From: an uncultured Lachnospiraceae bacterium
GTDB lineage: Bacteria > Bacillota > Clostridia > Lachnospirales > Lachnospiraceae
Direction: 5' to 3'
Assembly (NCBI GenBank): GCA_902781505.1
Contig: CACZJL010000002.1
Span: 62,001 to 126,000, forward strand
Length of the DNA stretch: 64,000 bases
The notes under the pieces are model-generated. The model did not search any database, had not been told where the DNA came from, and saw only the letters and a list, made by a program, of their open reading frames with translations. Position numbers and translations under genes: made by a program. This document shows positions 7,066 to 14,085 of the stretch, in pieces. The stretch's first letter is position 1, and every line of letters begins with the position of its first letter.

Positions 7066-7914
7066 ATGATCAGAATTCTTACAGACAGCACATCTGATTT
7101 ATCTGATGAACTGTTAGAAAAATACAATATTGTGCAGGTGCCACTTCACATCTGCCTTGGAGATGAGGAGTTTCGCGACCGTGTGGAGATTACGCCGGAG
7201 GAGATTTACGCCTGGAGCGAAAAGAATCACACGACGCCGAAGACATCGGCGGTTGCATTTGGCGATGCGGTGGATGCTATGAAGCCGATTGTCAGAAATC
7301 GTGATGAAATCATCTGTTTTTCGATTTCTGCGTCGATGTCGACGACAAATAATGTGTTCCGTCTGGCAGCAGATGATTTGGATGCTTCTGAGTATGTGTC
7401 TGTAATTGATTCGAAGAATCTTTCTACGGGTATTGGTCTTCTGGTTCTTGCCGCTGCAGAGCGCGCGGAAGCAGGGGATTCCCGCGAGGCGATTGTGGAG
7501 TATATTAATACGCTGATTCCGAAGGTGCGTGCAAGCTTTGTTGTTGATACACTTACCTTCCTTCAGCGCGGCGGCCGCTGCAGTACGGTTGCGGCTCTTG
7601 CAGGTTCTGTCCTGAAGCTTCATCCGAAGATTGAGGTTGTGGATGGTGCGATGGGCGTTGGAGGCAAGTATCGCGGTACGATGGATCGGGTGATTTTGAA
7701 GTATGTTGAGGATTTACGTGAATCTATGGACAGGGCGATGAAGGACCGCGTGTTTATCACACATTCCGGCTGTGCGCCGGAGCTTGTTGAGCAGGTCAGA
7801 GAAGCCGTTGCATCTACAGGCGTATTTGCAGAAATCCTGGAAACCAGAGCTGGCGGCGTCATTTCGTCCCACTGTGGACCGGGAACTCTCGGTGTGCTGT
7901 TTATTGAGAAGTGA
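7066..7914 (+). CDS. DegV family fatty-acid-binding protein
   Basis: The 282-residue protein begins with RILTDSTSDLSDELLEKYNI, the hallmark opening of DegV proteins. A SMSTTNNVFRLAADDL block near residue 90, VDTLTFLQRGGRCS near residue 164 and a C-terminal GPGTLGVLFIEK complete the fold. DegV (FakB-like) proteins bind a fatty acid and can present it to the FakA kinase for incorporation into phospholipid. No fakA is next to it, which is usual because genomes carry several DegV paralogues. The ATG follows GGTGGAG. It sits just after the amidohydrolase remnant and converges on nadA. Confidence 0.9.
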   Translation: MIRILTDSTSDLSDELLEKYNIVQVPLHICLGDEEFRDRVEITPEEIYAWSEKNHTTPKTSAVAFGDAVDAMKPIVRNRDEIICFSISASMSTTNNVFRLAADDLDASEYVSVIDSKNLSTGIGLLVLAAAERAEAGDSREAIVEYINTLIPKVRASFVVDTLTFLQRGGRCSTVAALAGSVLKLHPKIEVVDGAMGVGGKYRGTMDRVILKYVEDLRESMDRAMKDRVFITHSGCAPELVEQVREAVASTGVFAEILETRAGGVISSHCGPGTLGVLFIEK

Positions 7915-8006
7915 GCCGGCGTGTGCCCGGCAGGTTGCGATTTGTGCCAGGCATGTTGCGAGAAATAAAAAGTAGGCTTTTGAGGCTGTTTTGTATCTTT
8001 TGAAGA

Positions 8007-8921
8007 TCAGCCGCCGAGCTCGATCATGCGGTCAATTGGCTTGCGGCTCTGCTCGATGACATCGGCTGGAAGCACGATTTCTTCTGCATCGCCCTTAACT
8101 GCGTTGTAAACGTCAACTAAAGTTGTCATCTTCATGTTGTGACAGACACATTCCTTGGACAGGAGATAGAACTTCTTGTCAGGGCACTCAAACTGAAGGT
8201 GCTCAACGATGGTGGATTCTGTACCGATGATGAATTCCTTTGCATCGCTTTCCTTTGCAAATTTCATGATTCCTGTTGTGGAACCAACGTAATCAGCTTG
8301 TTCTGTAACCTCTGCGCGACACTCCGGATGTACGAGAAGAAGGGCATTTGGATGAGCCTTTTTCGCTTCTTTTACATGAGAAGCAGTCATGCGAAGGTGA
8401 GTTGGGCAGCCGCCGGAGAAGAACTTGAAGTTCTTGTCAGGACACTGCTTCTGAACCCATCCGCCTAAGTTGCAGTCAGGAACGAAGAGGATGTTCTTTT
8501 CTTCCATGTTGTTTAAAATCTTTACTGCGGAAGAAGAAGTTACAACAACGTCAACGGCCGTCTTTGTCTCAGCTGTAGTGTTGATGTAGGCAACAACAGC
8601 GTAGCCCGGGTTGCCGGCCTTCATCTGCTCAATGGTCTTTTTATCAATCTGCGCTGCCATTGGACATCCGGCAACGGAATTGGCGAGGTATACAGTCTTG
8701 TCCGGAGAAAGTGTCTTGCAAGTTTCAGCCATGAAACGAACACCTGCCATAATTACATTCTTCTGAGGGGCCTTTGCCGCCTGAACACTTAAACCGTAGG
8801 AATCTCCGACGTAGTCGGCGACCTCCCAGATATCGTGACTTACATAGGCGTGTGCTAAGATGCATACGTCATTTTTCTTTTTCAATTCAATGATCTTGTC
8901 CTGTAACTCTCTGGTAGTCAT
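8007..8921 (-). CDS. nadA: Quinolinate synthase NadA
   Basis: NadA condenses iminoaspartate (made by NadB) with dihydroxyacetone phosphate to give quinolinate, the committed step of NAD synthesis. The 304-residue protein has the three conserved [4Fe-4S] cysteines in SVAGCPMA (near residue 85), GGCPTHL (near 171) and ECVCHNMK (near 257), plus LAHAYVSHDIWEVADYVGDS at the start. The RBS GAAAGGAT precedes the ATG. Transcribed divergently from nadB-nadC-niaR, it has its own consensus promoter overlapped by an inverted repeat. The iron-sulfur enzyme fits an anaerobic lifestyle. Confidence 0.95.
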   Translation of the reverse strand: MTTRELQDKIIELKKKNDVCILAHAYVSHDIWEVADYVGDSYGLSVQAAKAPQKNVIMAGVRFMAETCKTLSPDKTVYLANSVAGCPMAAQIDKKTIEQMKAGNPGYAVVAYINTTAETKTAVDVVVTSSSAVKILNNMEEKNILFVPDCNLGGWVQKQCPDKNFKFFSGGCPTHLRMTASHVKEAKKAHPNALLLVHPECRAEVTEQADYVGSTTGIMKFAKESDAKEFIIGTESTIVEHLQFECPDKKFYLLSKECVCHNMKMTTLVDVYNAVKGDAEEIVLPADVIEQSRKPIDRMIELGG

Positions 8922-8988
8922 GGCAAATATCCTTTCTTTTCTCTTAACTGTGGTGGGTGCCCCCGCTTAAAGTCTTAAATTAGTTGGC

Positions 8989-9017
8989 ATTATAAACAGT
9001 GTCTTGAAATATGTCAA
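8989..9017 (-). promoter_or_regulatory. Consensus promoter of nadA
   Basis: Read on the - strand, TTGACA (9017-9012), a 17-base spacer and TATAAT (8994-8989) form a perfect sigma-A promoter about 70 bases before nadA. Confidence 0.85.
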
Positions 9018-9020
9018 GAC
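9001..9020. promoter_or_regulatory. Inverted repeat over the nadA -35, likely NiaR operator
   Basis: GTCTTGA (9001-9007) and TCAAGAC (9014-9020) form a perfect inverted repeat that covers the -35 box of the nadA promoter. It shares GTCTTGA with the second palindrome 40 bases away. Binding by the NiaR encoded at 11453 is inferred. Confidence 0.6.
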
Positions 9021-9042
9021 AGATGCCACAAAGTTTATTTAC

Positions 9043-9058
9043 AGGTGTCTTGACACCT
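9043..9058. promoter_or_regulatory. Perfect palindrome over the nadB -35, likely NiaR operator
   Basis: AGGTGTC-TT-GACACCT is a perfect palindrome whose centre is the -35 TTGACA of the nadB promoter. NiaR (YrxA) repressors of Firmicutes bind palindromes with GTGTC/GACAC half-sites near NAD genes, as I recall them, and niaR is the third gene of this operon. Confidence 0.7.
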
Positions 9059-9078
9059 AAACTTTACAACCGTATAAT
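9050..9078 (+). promoter_or_regulatory. Consensus promoter of nadB-nadC-niaR
   Basis: TTGACA (9050-9055), a 17-base spacer and TATAAT (9073-9078) match the consensus in every position. The -35 lies inside the palindromic operator, so a bound repressor would block it. Confidence 0.9.
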
Positions 9079-9152
9079 GCAACTAAATTGTTCCGCAAGG
9101 CGTGGGCAAAAGGCAAGGCACAGGCGGAGCGAAATGTAAAGGAGATGGGAAG

Positions 9153-10469
9153 ATGAAGACTGATATTTTGATCGTCGGAAGCGGATGTTCGGGCCTGTAT
9201 GCGGCTTTACAGCTTCCACGTGACAAGAAAATTACCATCATTACAAAGTCAGATCTTGAATCAAATGATTCTTTCCTCGCACAGGGTGGAATCTGTATGC
9301 TCAAGGATGAGAACGATTACGAAAGCTTTTTTGAAGATACCTTAAAGGCCGGACATTATGAGAATGACAGAGGTTCCGTCGAGATTATGATTCGTTCCTC
9401 AAAGGAAACGATTGAGGACTTAATCAGTTACGGTACGGATTTTGCTCGAAATGAAGATGGAACACTGGCATTTACCAGGGAAGGCGCACATTCCGACAAG
9501 CGAATTCTGTATCATGAGGATGTGACAGGTAAGGAAATTACGAGTCATCTTCTGGCGCAGGTTAAGACGCTGAAGAATGTTGATCTGTTTGAGTACACGA
9601 CGATGATTGACCTGATTGAGAAGGACAATACCTGCTTTGGTGCGGTTGTATTGAAAAACGGTGCGCTTGAGAAGATTGAGGCGGATGCAACAATTCTTGC
9701 AACCGGCGGTGTTGGCGGTCTATATCGTCACTCCACGAATTTCCGCCATCTGACGGGAGATTCGTTAGCGCTCGCTTTAAAGCACGGCATTGATTTAAAG
9801 AATATCAATTATATCCAGATTCATCCAACCACGTTTTATGCCAGAAAGGCAGAGGAAAGAAGCTTCCTGATTTCTGAGTCCGTACGTGGCGAGGGTGCGC
9901 TGCTTCTTGATAAGAACGGCAAGCGCTTCACAAACGAGTTGCTTCCAAGAGACCTGTTAACCCAGGAAATCAGAAAGCAGATGAAGAAGGACAAGACAGA
10001 GTTTGTTTGGGAAGATTTACGAAGTATCCCGAAAAGCGTATTAATGGAGCATTTTCCAAACATTGTTGCGCACTGCAAGGAAAATGGCTATGATCCGTTC
10101 CTTCAGCCGATTCCTGTCGTTCCGGCCCAGCATTACTACATGGGCGGAATCAAGGTTGATTATGTAAGCAAGACCAGCATGGACCAGCTCTACGCAGTCG
10201 GTGAGACGGCCTGCAACGGTGTGCACGGTCGCAACCGCTTAGCAAGCAACTCGCTGCTTGAAAGTCTTGTATTTGCCAAGAGAGCGGCAAAGGATATTGC
10301 GGAAAAGTATGAATCTCTGAAGGCAGATCGCGAGTTCGTAGAGAGGTTTGATTTAGCGGATTACACGGATGTTGACGCATTGCTTCGAACCTACCACTGC
10401 TTTGTTGAAGACGCGATTGATGCGGCCAACAACGGCACACCAACCGGCGCAGAATATAGGAAATATTAA
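9153..10469 (+). CDS. nadB: L-aspartate oxidase NadB
   Basis: NadB oxidises L-aspartate to iminoaspartate with FAD; in anaerobes fumarate can be the electron acceptor. The 438-residue protein opens with the FAD-binding DILIVGSGCSGLYAA and has LATGGVGGLYRHSTN near residue 183, the HPTTFY substrate region and GRNRLASNSLLESLVF near residue 360. It is shorter than the roughly 530 residues of Escherichia coli NadB, lacking much of the C-terminal helical domain; compact forms occur in clostridia. The ATG at 9153 follows AAAGGAG; an upstream GTG at 9102 would add a non-conserved leader. First gene of the nadB-nadC-niaR operon. Confidence 0.93.
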   Translation: MKTDILIVGSGCSGLYAALQLPRDKKITIITKSDLESNDSFLAQGGICMLKDENDYESFFEDTLKAGHYENDRGSVEIMIRSSKETIEDLISYGTDFARNEDGTLAFTREGAHSDKRILYHEDVTGKEITSHLLAQVKTLKNVDLFEYTTMIDLIEKDNTCFGAVVLKNGALEKIEADATILATGGVGGLYRHSTNFRHLTGDSLALALKHGIDLKNINYIQIHPTTFYARKAEERSFLISESVRGEGALLLDKNGKRFTNELLPRDLLTQEIRKQMKKDKTEFVWEDLRSIPKSVLMEHFPNIVAHCKENGYDPFLQPIPVVPAQHYYMGGIKVDYVSKTSMDQLYAVGETACNGVHGRNRLASNSLLESLVFAKRAAKDIAEKYESLKADREFVERFDLADYTDVDALLRTYHCFVEDAIDAANNGTPTGAEYRKY

Positions 10470-10503
10470 AGTAGAATACAAAAAAATATTAAAGGGGAAT
10501 ATT

Positions 10504-11358
10504 ATGTACGATCCAATTACGATGAAATTAAATGTTGAACCACTGATTTTAAGTGCATTAAAGGAAGATATCTCAAGCGAAGATGTCTCCACAAACAGCG
10601 TGATGCCAGTTTCTCAGGCAGGCGAGGTTGATTTAATCTGCAAGGAAAACGGCATCATCTGCGGATTGCAGGTATTTGCCAGAACCTTTACGCTGCTTGA
10701 TGAAAACACAGTTGTTGACCTCAAGGTGAAGGACGGCGACGAGGTGAAGAAGGGCGAGCTTTTAGCAAAGATTCACGGTGATATCCGCGTGCTCCTTTGC
10801 GGCGAAAGAACGGCGCTTAACTACCTTCAGCGCATGAGCGGTATCGCCACAACCACGAACAGAACTGCAGAGCTTCTTAAGGGAACGAATATCCGCCTTC
10901 TTGATACGAGAAAGACGACTCCGAACATGAGAATTTTCGAGAAGTATGCTGTCCGCGTCGGCAATGGTAACAATCACCGTTACAATCTGTCCGACGGCGT
11001 GCTTTTAAAGGACAATCACATCGGCGCTGCGGGTTCCGTGGCAAATGCTGTGAAGATGGCGAAGGCATATGCTCCATTTGTGCGCAAGATTGAAATCGAA
11101 GTTGAGACTCTTGACATGGTTCGCGAAGCGGTTGAGGCAGGTGCTGACATCATCATGCTTGATAACATGGATCACGACACGATGGCAGAGGCAATCAAGA
11201 TCATTGACGGTCGCGCAGAAATCGAGATTTCCGGTAACGTGACCGCGGAAAATATCGCAAAGATTAAGGATTTAAAGGTAGACTTCGTATCGAGCGGCGC
11301 ACTGACTCATTCCGCACCAATCTTAGACCTGTCCTTAAAGAATCTGCACGCTGTCTGA
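10504..11358 (+). CDS. nadC: Nicotinate-nucleotide pyrophosphorylase (carboxylating) NadC
   Basis: NadC (quinolinate phosphoribosyltransferase) converts quinolinate and PRPP to nicotinate mononucleotide. The 284-residue protein has the family blocks ALKEDISSEDVSTN near the start, ERTALNYLQRMSGIAT near residue 102, DTRKTTPNMR near 138 and LKDNHIG near 167, followed by EIEVETLD and the phosphate-binding EISGNVTAENI. The ATG at 10504 follows AAAGGGGAA and lies 34 bases after nadB. With nadA and nadB it completes the aspartate route to nicotinate mononucleotide. Confidence 0.95.
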   Translation: MYDPITMKLNVEPLILSALKEDISSEDVSTNSVMPVSQAGEVDLICKENGIICGLQVFARTFTLLDENTVVDLKVKDGDEVKKGELLAKIHGDIRVLLCGERTALNYLQRMSGIATTTNRTAELLKGTNIRLLDTRKTTPNMRIFEKYAVRVGNGNNHRYNLSDGVLLKDNHIGAAGSVANAVKMAKAYAPFVRKIEIEVETLDMVREAVEAGADIIMLDNMDHDTMAEAIKIIDGRAEIEISGNVTAENIAKIKDLKVDFVSSGALTHSAPILDLSLKNLHAV

Positions 11359-11387
11359 GTTCGGACGCCCGTTGCTCGCCAGCGCGC

Positions 11388-11417
11388 TTGCAGGCAGGAG
11401 CCTTTATCCGCTATAAT
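11388..11417 (+). promoter_or_regulatory. Candidate internal promoter before niaR
   Basis: TTGCAG (11388-11393), an 18-base spacer and TATAAT (11412-11417) lie 36 bases before the niaR start. It could give the repressor constitutive expression apart from the repressed operon promoter. Confidence 0.5.
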
Positions 11418-11452
11418 AACTGTAGATTTGATGAAACGTAGGGGTGTACTTT

Positions 11453-12001
11453 ATGAATGGTGAAGAAAGAAGAGAAAAAATCGTTCAGGCCCTCCGCGAA
11501 AGTACTAAGCCAATCTCCGGAAGCCGCTTTGCAACGGCACTTGATGTTTCAAGACAGGTGATTGTGCAGGATATCGCATTGATCCGCGCAGCAGGCCATA
11601 CGATTATTTCAACCAGCAGCGGTTATGTAATGGAAAATAAACAGAACGCAACCCGTGTGTTTAAGGTGATTCACAAGGATGAGGAAGTGGGCGACGAGCT
11701 CGCAATCATCGTAGATCTTGGCGGAGTTGTTGAGGATGTATTTATCTATCACAGAGTGTACGGAGTGGTTCGCGGAAAGCTGAACATTCGCTCCCGCTAT
11801 GATATTGAGAATTACATTAAGGAGATTGAGGGCGGAAAGTCCAAGCTTCTGATGAACACAACCTCAGGATATCATTACCATACCGTGACAGCACCGAACG
11901 AAGAGGTGCTTGACCGCATCCAGGACAGATTAAAGGAACGTGGCTTCCTTGCAGCACTGCAGGACTACGAGCCAGTGGATTTCTGGAATAAGGAAAAGTG
12001 A
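11453..12001 (+). CDS. niaR: NiaR (YrxA) nicotinate-sensing repressor
   Basis: The 182-residue protein has an N-terminal HTH_11-type winged helix (REKIVQALRESTKPISGSRF, then ALDVSRQVIVQDIALIRAAG) and a C-terminal 3H domain. The metal-site residues I recall from the Thermotoga maritima homologue (two-His/one-His/Glu) have counterparts here at H74, E82, H141 and H143 (HKDEEVGDE; GYHYHT). NiaR represses NAD synthesis or niacin uptake genes when nicotinate binds. The ATG at 11453 follows AGGGGTG. It is cotranscribed with nadBC and probably binds the two palindromes in the nadA-nadB divergent region, giving autoregulation. Confidence 0.92.
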   Translation: MNGEERREKIVQALRESTKPISGSRFATALDVSRQVIVQDIALIRAAGHTIISTSSGYVMENKQNATRVFKVIHKDEEVGDELAIIVDLGGVVEDVFIYHRVYGVVRGKLNIRSRYDIENYIKEIEGGKSKLLMNTTSGYHYHTVTAPNEEVLDRIQDRLKERGFLAALQDYEPVDFWNKEK

Positions 12002-12014
12002 AGAATCAAAAATC

Positions 12015-12044
12015 AGGCGTGAGGGCAGAACTCACGCCTTTTTT
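12015..12044 (+). terminator. Intrinsic terminator of the nadB-nadC-niaR operon
   Basis: AGGCGTGAG (12015-12023) pairs perfectly with CTCACGCCT (12031-12039), followed by a T run. Confidence 0.92.
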
Positions 12045-12082
12045 CGCTCCGGACCACGGTGCTCGCCTGCGGGCACAAGATA

Positions 12083-12091
12083 TGGTATAAT
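12083..12091 (+). promoter_or_regulatory. Extended -10 promoter candidate
   Basis: TGGTATAAT (extended -10) lies about 65 bases before the membrane protein gene. No good -35 box is visible. Confidence 0.5.
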
Positions 12092-12156
12092 CTGAGATAG
12101 AATGCATGGAGCGGCCGCGCCGGCCGACAGAATGCGAAAAGTGAGGACAGTTTGTT

Positions 12157-14082
12157 ATGAGAAGGAAGACGTTTGAGAGTCTTGTGTATGCGGGGGTTGC
12201 AGGACTGCTGTTTACCCTGTTTTATCTGGCTGTGAAATCGTCGTTGAATGAAGGTGGAACGCTGTTTGGAATGAATTATAATCTGTCGTCCTATGCCTTG
12301 ATTGTAGCGGGGAGCCTTGGCGCATTTCTGGTTTTCTGGCTGGTCGTAGAAAAGAGAATCAGTAAGGATGAGACCCTTGCACCGCGGGGCATAAGAATTG
12401 CCGCAGAGGTTGTAGCCTTACTTGCAGGTCTGTTCTTCGTATTTAACATTTATGACAGTGAGAACTCCATTGAGCCGGCGTCCGGAAAGGATTTCTACCG
12501 AAATTCCGGTATGCATTATCAATACTTCCTCGAATTACTTGCAGCGGCCGCAGTTTTAGCTGCACTCAACTACTATATTGGTCATAGATTTCAGAAGATT
12601 CGCTACGTGGCTGGATGTGCAACCGCAGCAGTGGCAGGCGTGCTTGCATACTGCCCGAATCCGCAGCTCGATATCTCAGGCACCATCTTTCATATTGATG
12701 CCTACGTAAACTCCATCATCCACGTGGCCAATGGCCAGCCGTACACCTACTACAATTTGAGTGTTTACGGTCATTACGGCATCATTTTCCGACCATTTGT
12801 CAAGCTGTTCGGAGGAGACTATCAGGCTGTTGCCATCGCGCTGGCGTTCTTCACATTCCTGACATTCCTTGCAATTACCTGGGTTCTTGCCGTCTGGATT
12901 CGTACAGATGTGCTCTATTACGTATCCTGCGCTTCCGCACTTGGCATGGTAACCCTGCTGTACAGCTTTGGTCAGTATTATCAGGCTAATCCGCACAGAT
13001 TACTGTTTGGCGCCCTGACTCTTGCTGCAATCACGTTGTCTGTTAAACGACAGATGGGCATGAAAAGCACAGTTGTCCTTGGTATCATCGTGACCGGCCT
13101 TTCCTTTGTCTGGAACACGGAGACCGGCGTATTCTGTATCCTGACCTATGCCGTTTACCTTTTTATGCGTCAGATCCGCGAAAACCTGAACGTGAAACAG
13201 TTCTTCAAAGCAGTGGGCGAGTGTATTCTGTTTGGCGTAGTATCCGTCGTACTTGCATTTACCGTGGTCGATTTTTATAATTTTATAAGCGGCAGAAGAA
13301 CACTGATTGGTATCAAGGAATTCATCTACCCGATGGCTTCCGGCGTGTACAGCATCAACAAGCTCCGCATGATCCTGCCGACAGCGTGGAGCGTCTACGT
13401 TTTGTCTGCGATTCTGTACTGTCTCGCCGTTGTCGCTTATGTGATGCATTATAAAAAGGCACGCACCGACGACGAGCTATTCAGCCTGGACGTGATTCGC
13501 GTGGCAAATGCGGTTTGTGGTCTTTGCGGTCTGACGTATTTTATGAACCGTGCCGCCTACAGCAACATTTCCGTGACCTGGCCATATTTCATTATTGCAG
13601 CTGCGCTGGCGGCGGATTTCTTACGAGGCAGCAAAGCAGGACTCATTCGGGGCTTTCGAATTGCACTTCTTATCGGACTTGGAATCCTTGGTCTTGAGAG
13701 TGTCATTAATATTCCAGGTTCGTTTGATAAGAGAAGCGGAACCGGCTGGTACAAGGAGAATTACGATGCACTCCTTGCCAATGTTAATGCTGTGGTGCCA
13801 AAAGATACATTTGCCGTGGGCGTCGGAACGGCTGAAATCTACTATTCCTTAGGCTGGGATACAGGCATTGTCGCCATCGACTTCCCGGACATGAATCAGA
13901 TGAATGATGACTACATCCGCGACGAGCTTAAAAAGCATGACTCGTTCTTTGCAAGTCTGGACGATCTGGCAACACAGATGTGGCCGGATGATGTGGTATA
14001 TGATTTAAATGACTGGAATCTGGTCGAGACCTTTGAAATCGGCGGCGATTCCTACGGATATTTCACAAGAAAGGCTAATTAA
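12157..14082 (+). CDS. Polytopic membrane protein, GT-C glycosyltransferase-like
   Basis: The 641-residue protein has about 12 hydrophobic segments and a soluble C-terminal tail of roughly 110 residues (after NIPGSFDKRSGTGWYKENYD). A first extracytoplasmic region with HIDAYVNSIIHVANG near residue 187 and YGHYGIIFRPF resembles the acidic/aromatic loops of GT-C lipid-linked glycosyltransferases. I cannot assign a defined family. It may add a sugar to a cell-envelope polymer, but that is inference from topology. The ATG follows GTGAGGA. It ends 3 bases before the feoAB start, so the two may be cotranscribed, although no functional link is obvious. Confidence 0.65.
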   Translation: MRRKTFESLVYAGVAGLLFTLFYLAVKSSLNEGGTLFGMNYNLSSYALIVAGSLGAFLVFWLVVEKRISKDETLAPRGIRIAAEVVALLAGLFFVFNIYDSENSIEPASGKDFYRNSGMHYQYFLELLAAAAVLAALNYYIGHRFQKIRYVAGCATAAVAGVLAYCPNPQLDISGTIFHIDAYVNSIIHVANGQPYTYYNLSVYGHYGIIFRPFVKLFGGDYQAVAIALAFFTFLTFLAITWVLAVWIRTDVLYYVSCASALGMVTLLYSFGQYYQANPHRLLFGALTLAAITLSVKRQMGMKSTVVLGIIVTGLSFVWNTETGVFCILTYAVYLFMRQIRENLNVKQFFKAVGECILFGVVSVVLAFTVVDFYNFISGRRTLIGIKEFIYPMASGVYSINKLRMILPTAWSVYVLSAILYCLAVVAYVMHYKKARTDDELFSLDVIRVANAVCGLCGLTYFMNRAAYSNISVTWPYFIIAAALAADFLRGSKAGLIRGFRIALLIGLGILGLESVINIPGSFDKRSGTGWYKENYDALLANVNAVVPKDTFAVGVGTAEIYYSLGWDTGIVAIDFPDMNQMNDDYIRDELKKHDSFFASLDDLATQMWPDDVVYDLNDWNLVETFEIGGDSYGYFTRKAN

Positions 14083-14085
14083 CTT

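Noticed and set aside
7915..8006. Possible terminator between the convergent DegV and nadA genes
   Set aside because: GCCGG/CCGGC can pair weakly near 7917-7935 and an AGGCTTTTGAGGCT tract follows, but no convincing stem with T run is present.
12157..14082. Iron-transport partner of FeoAB because of the 3-base gap
   Set aside because: The protein resembles GT-C membrane glycosyltransferases in topology and shows no iron-binding feature; proximity alone is not enough.
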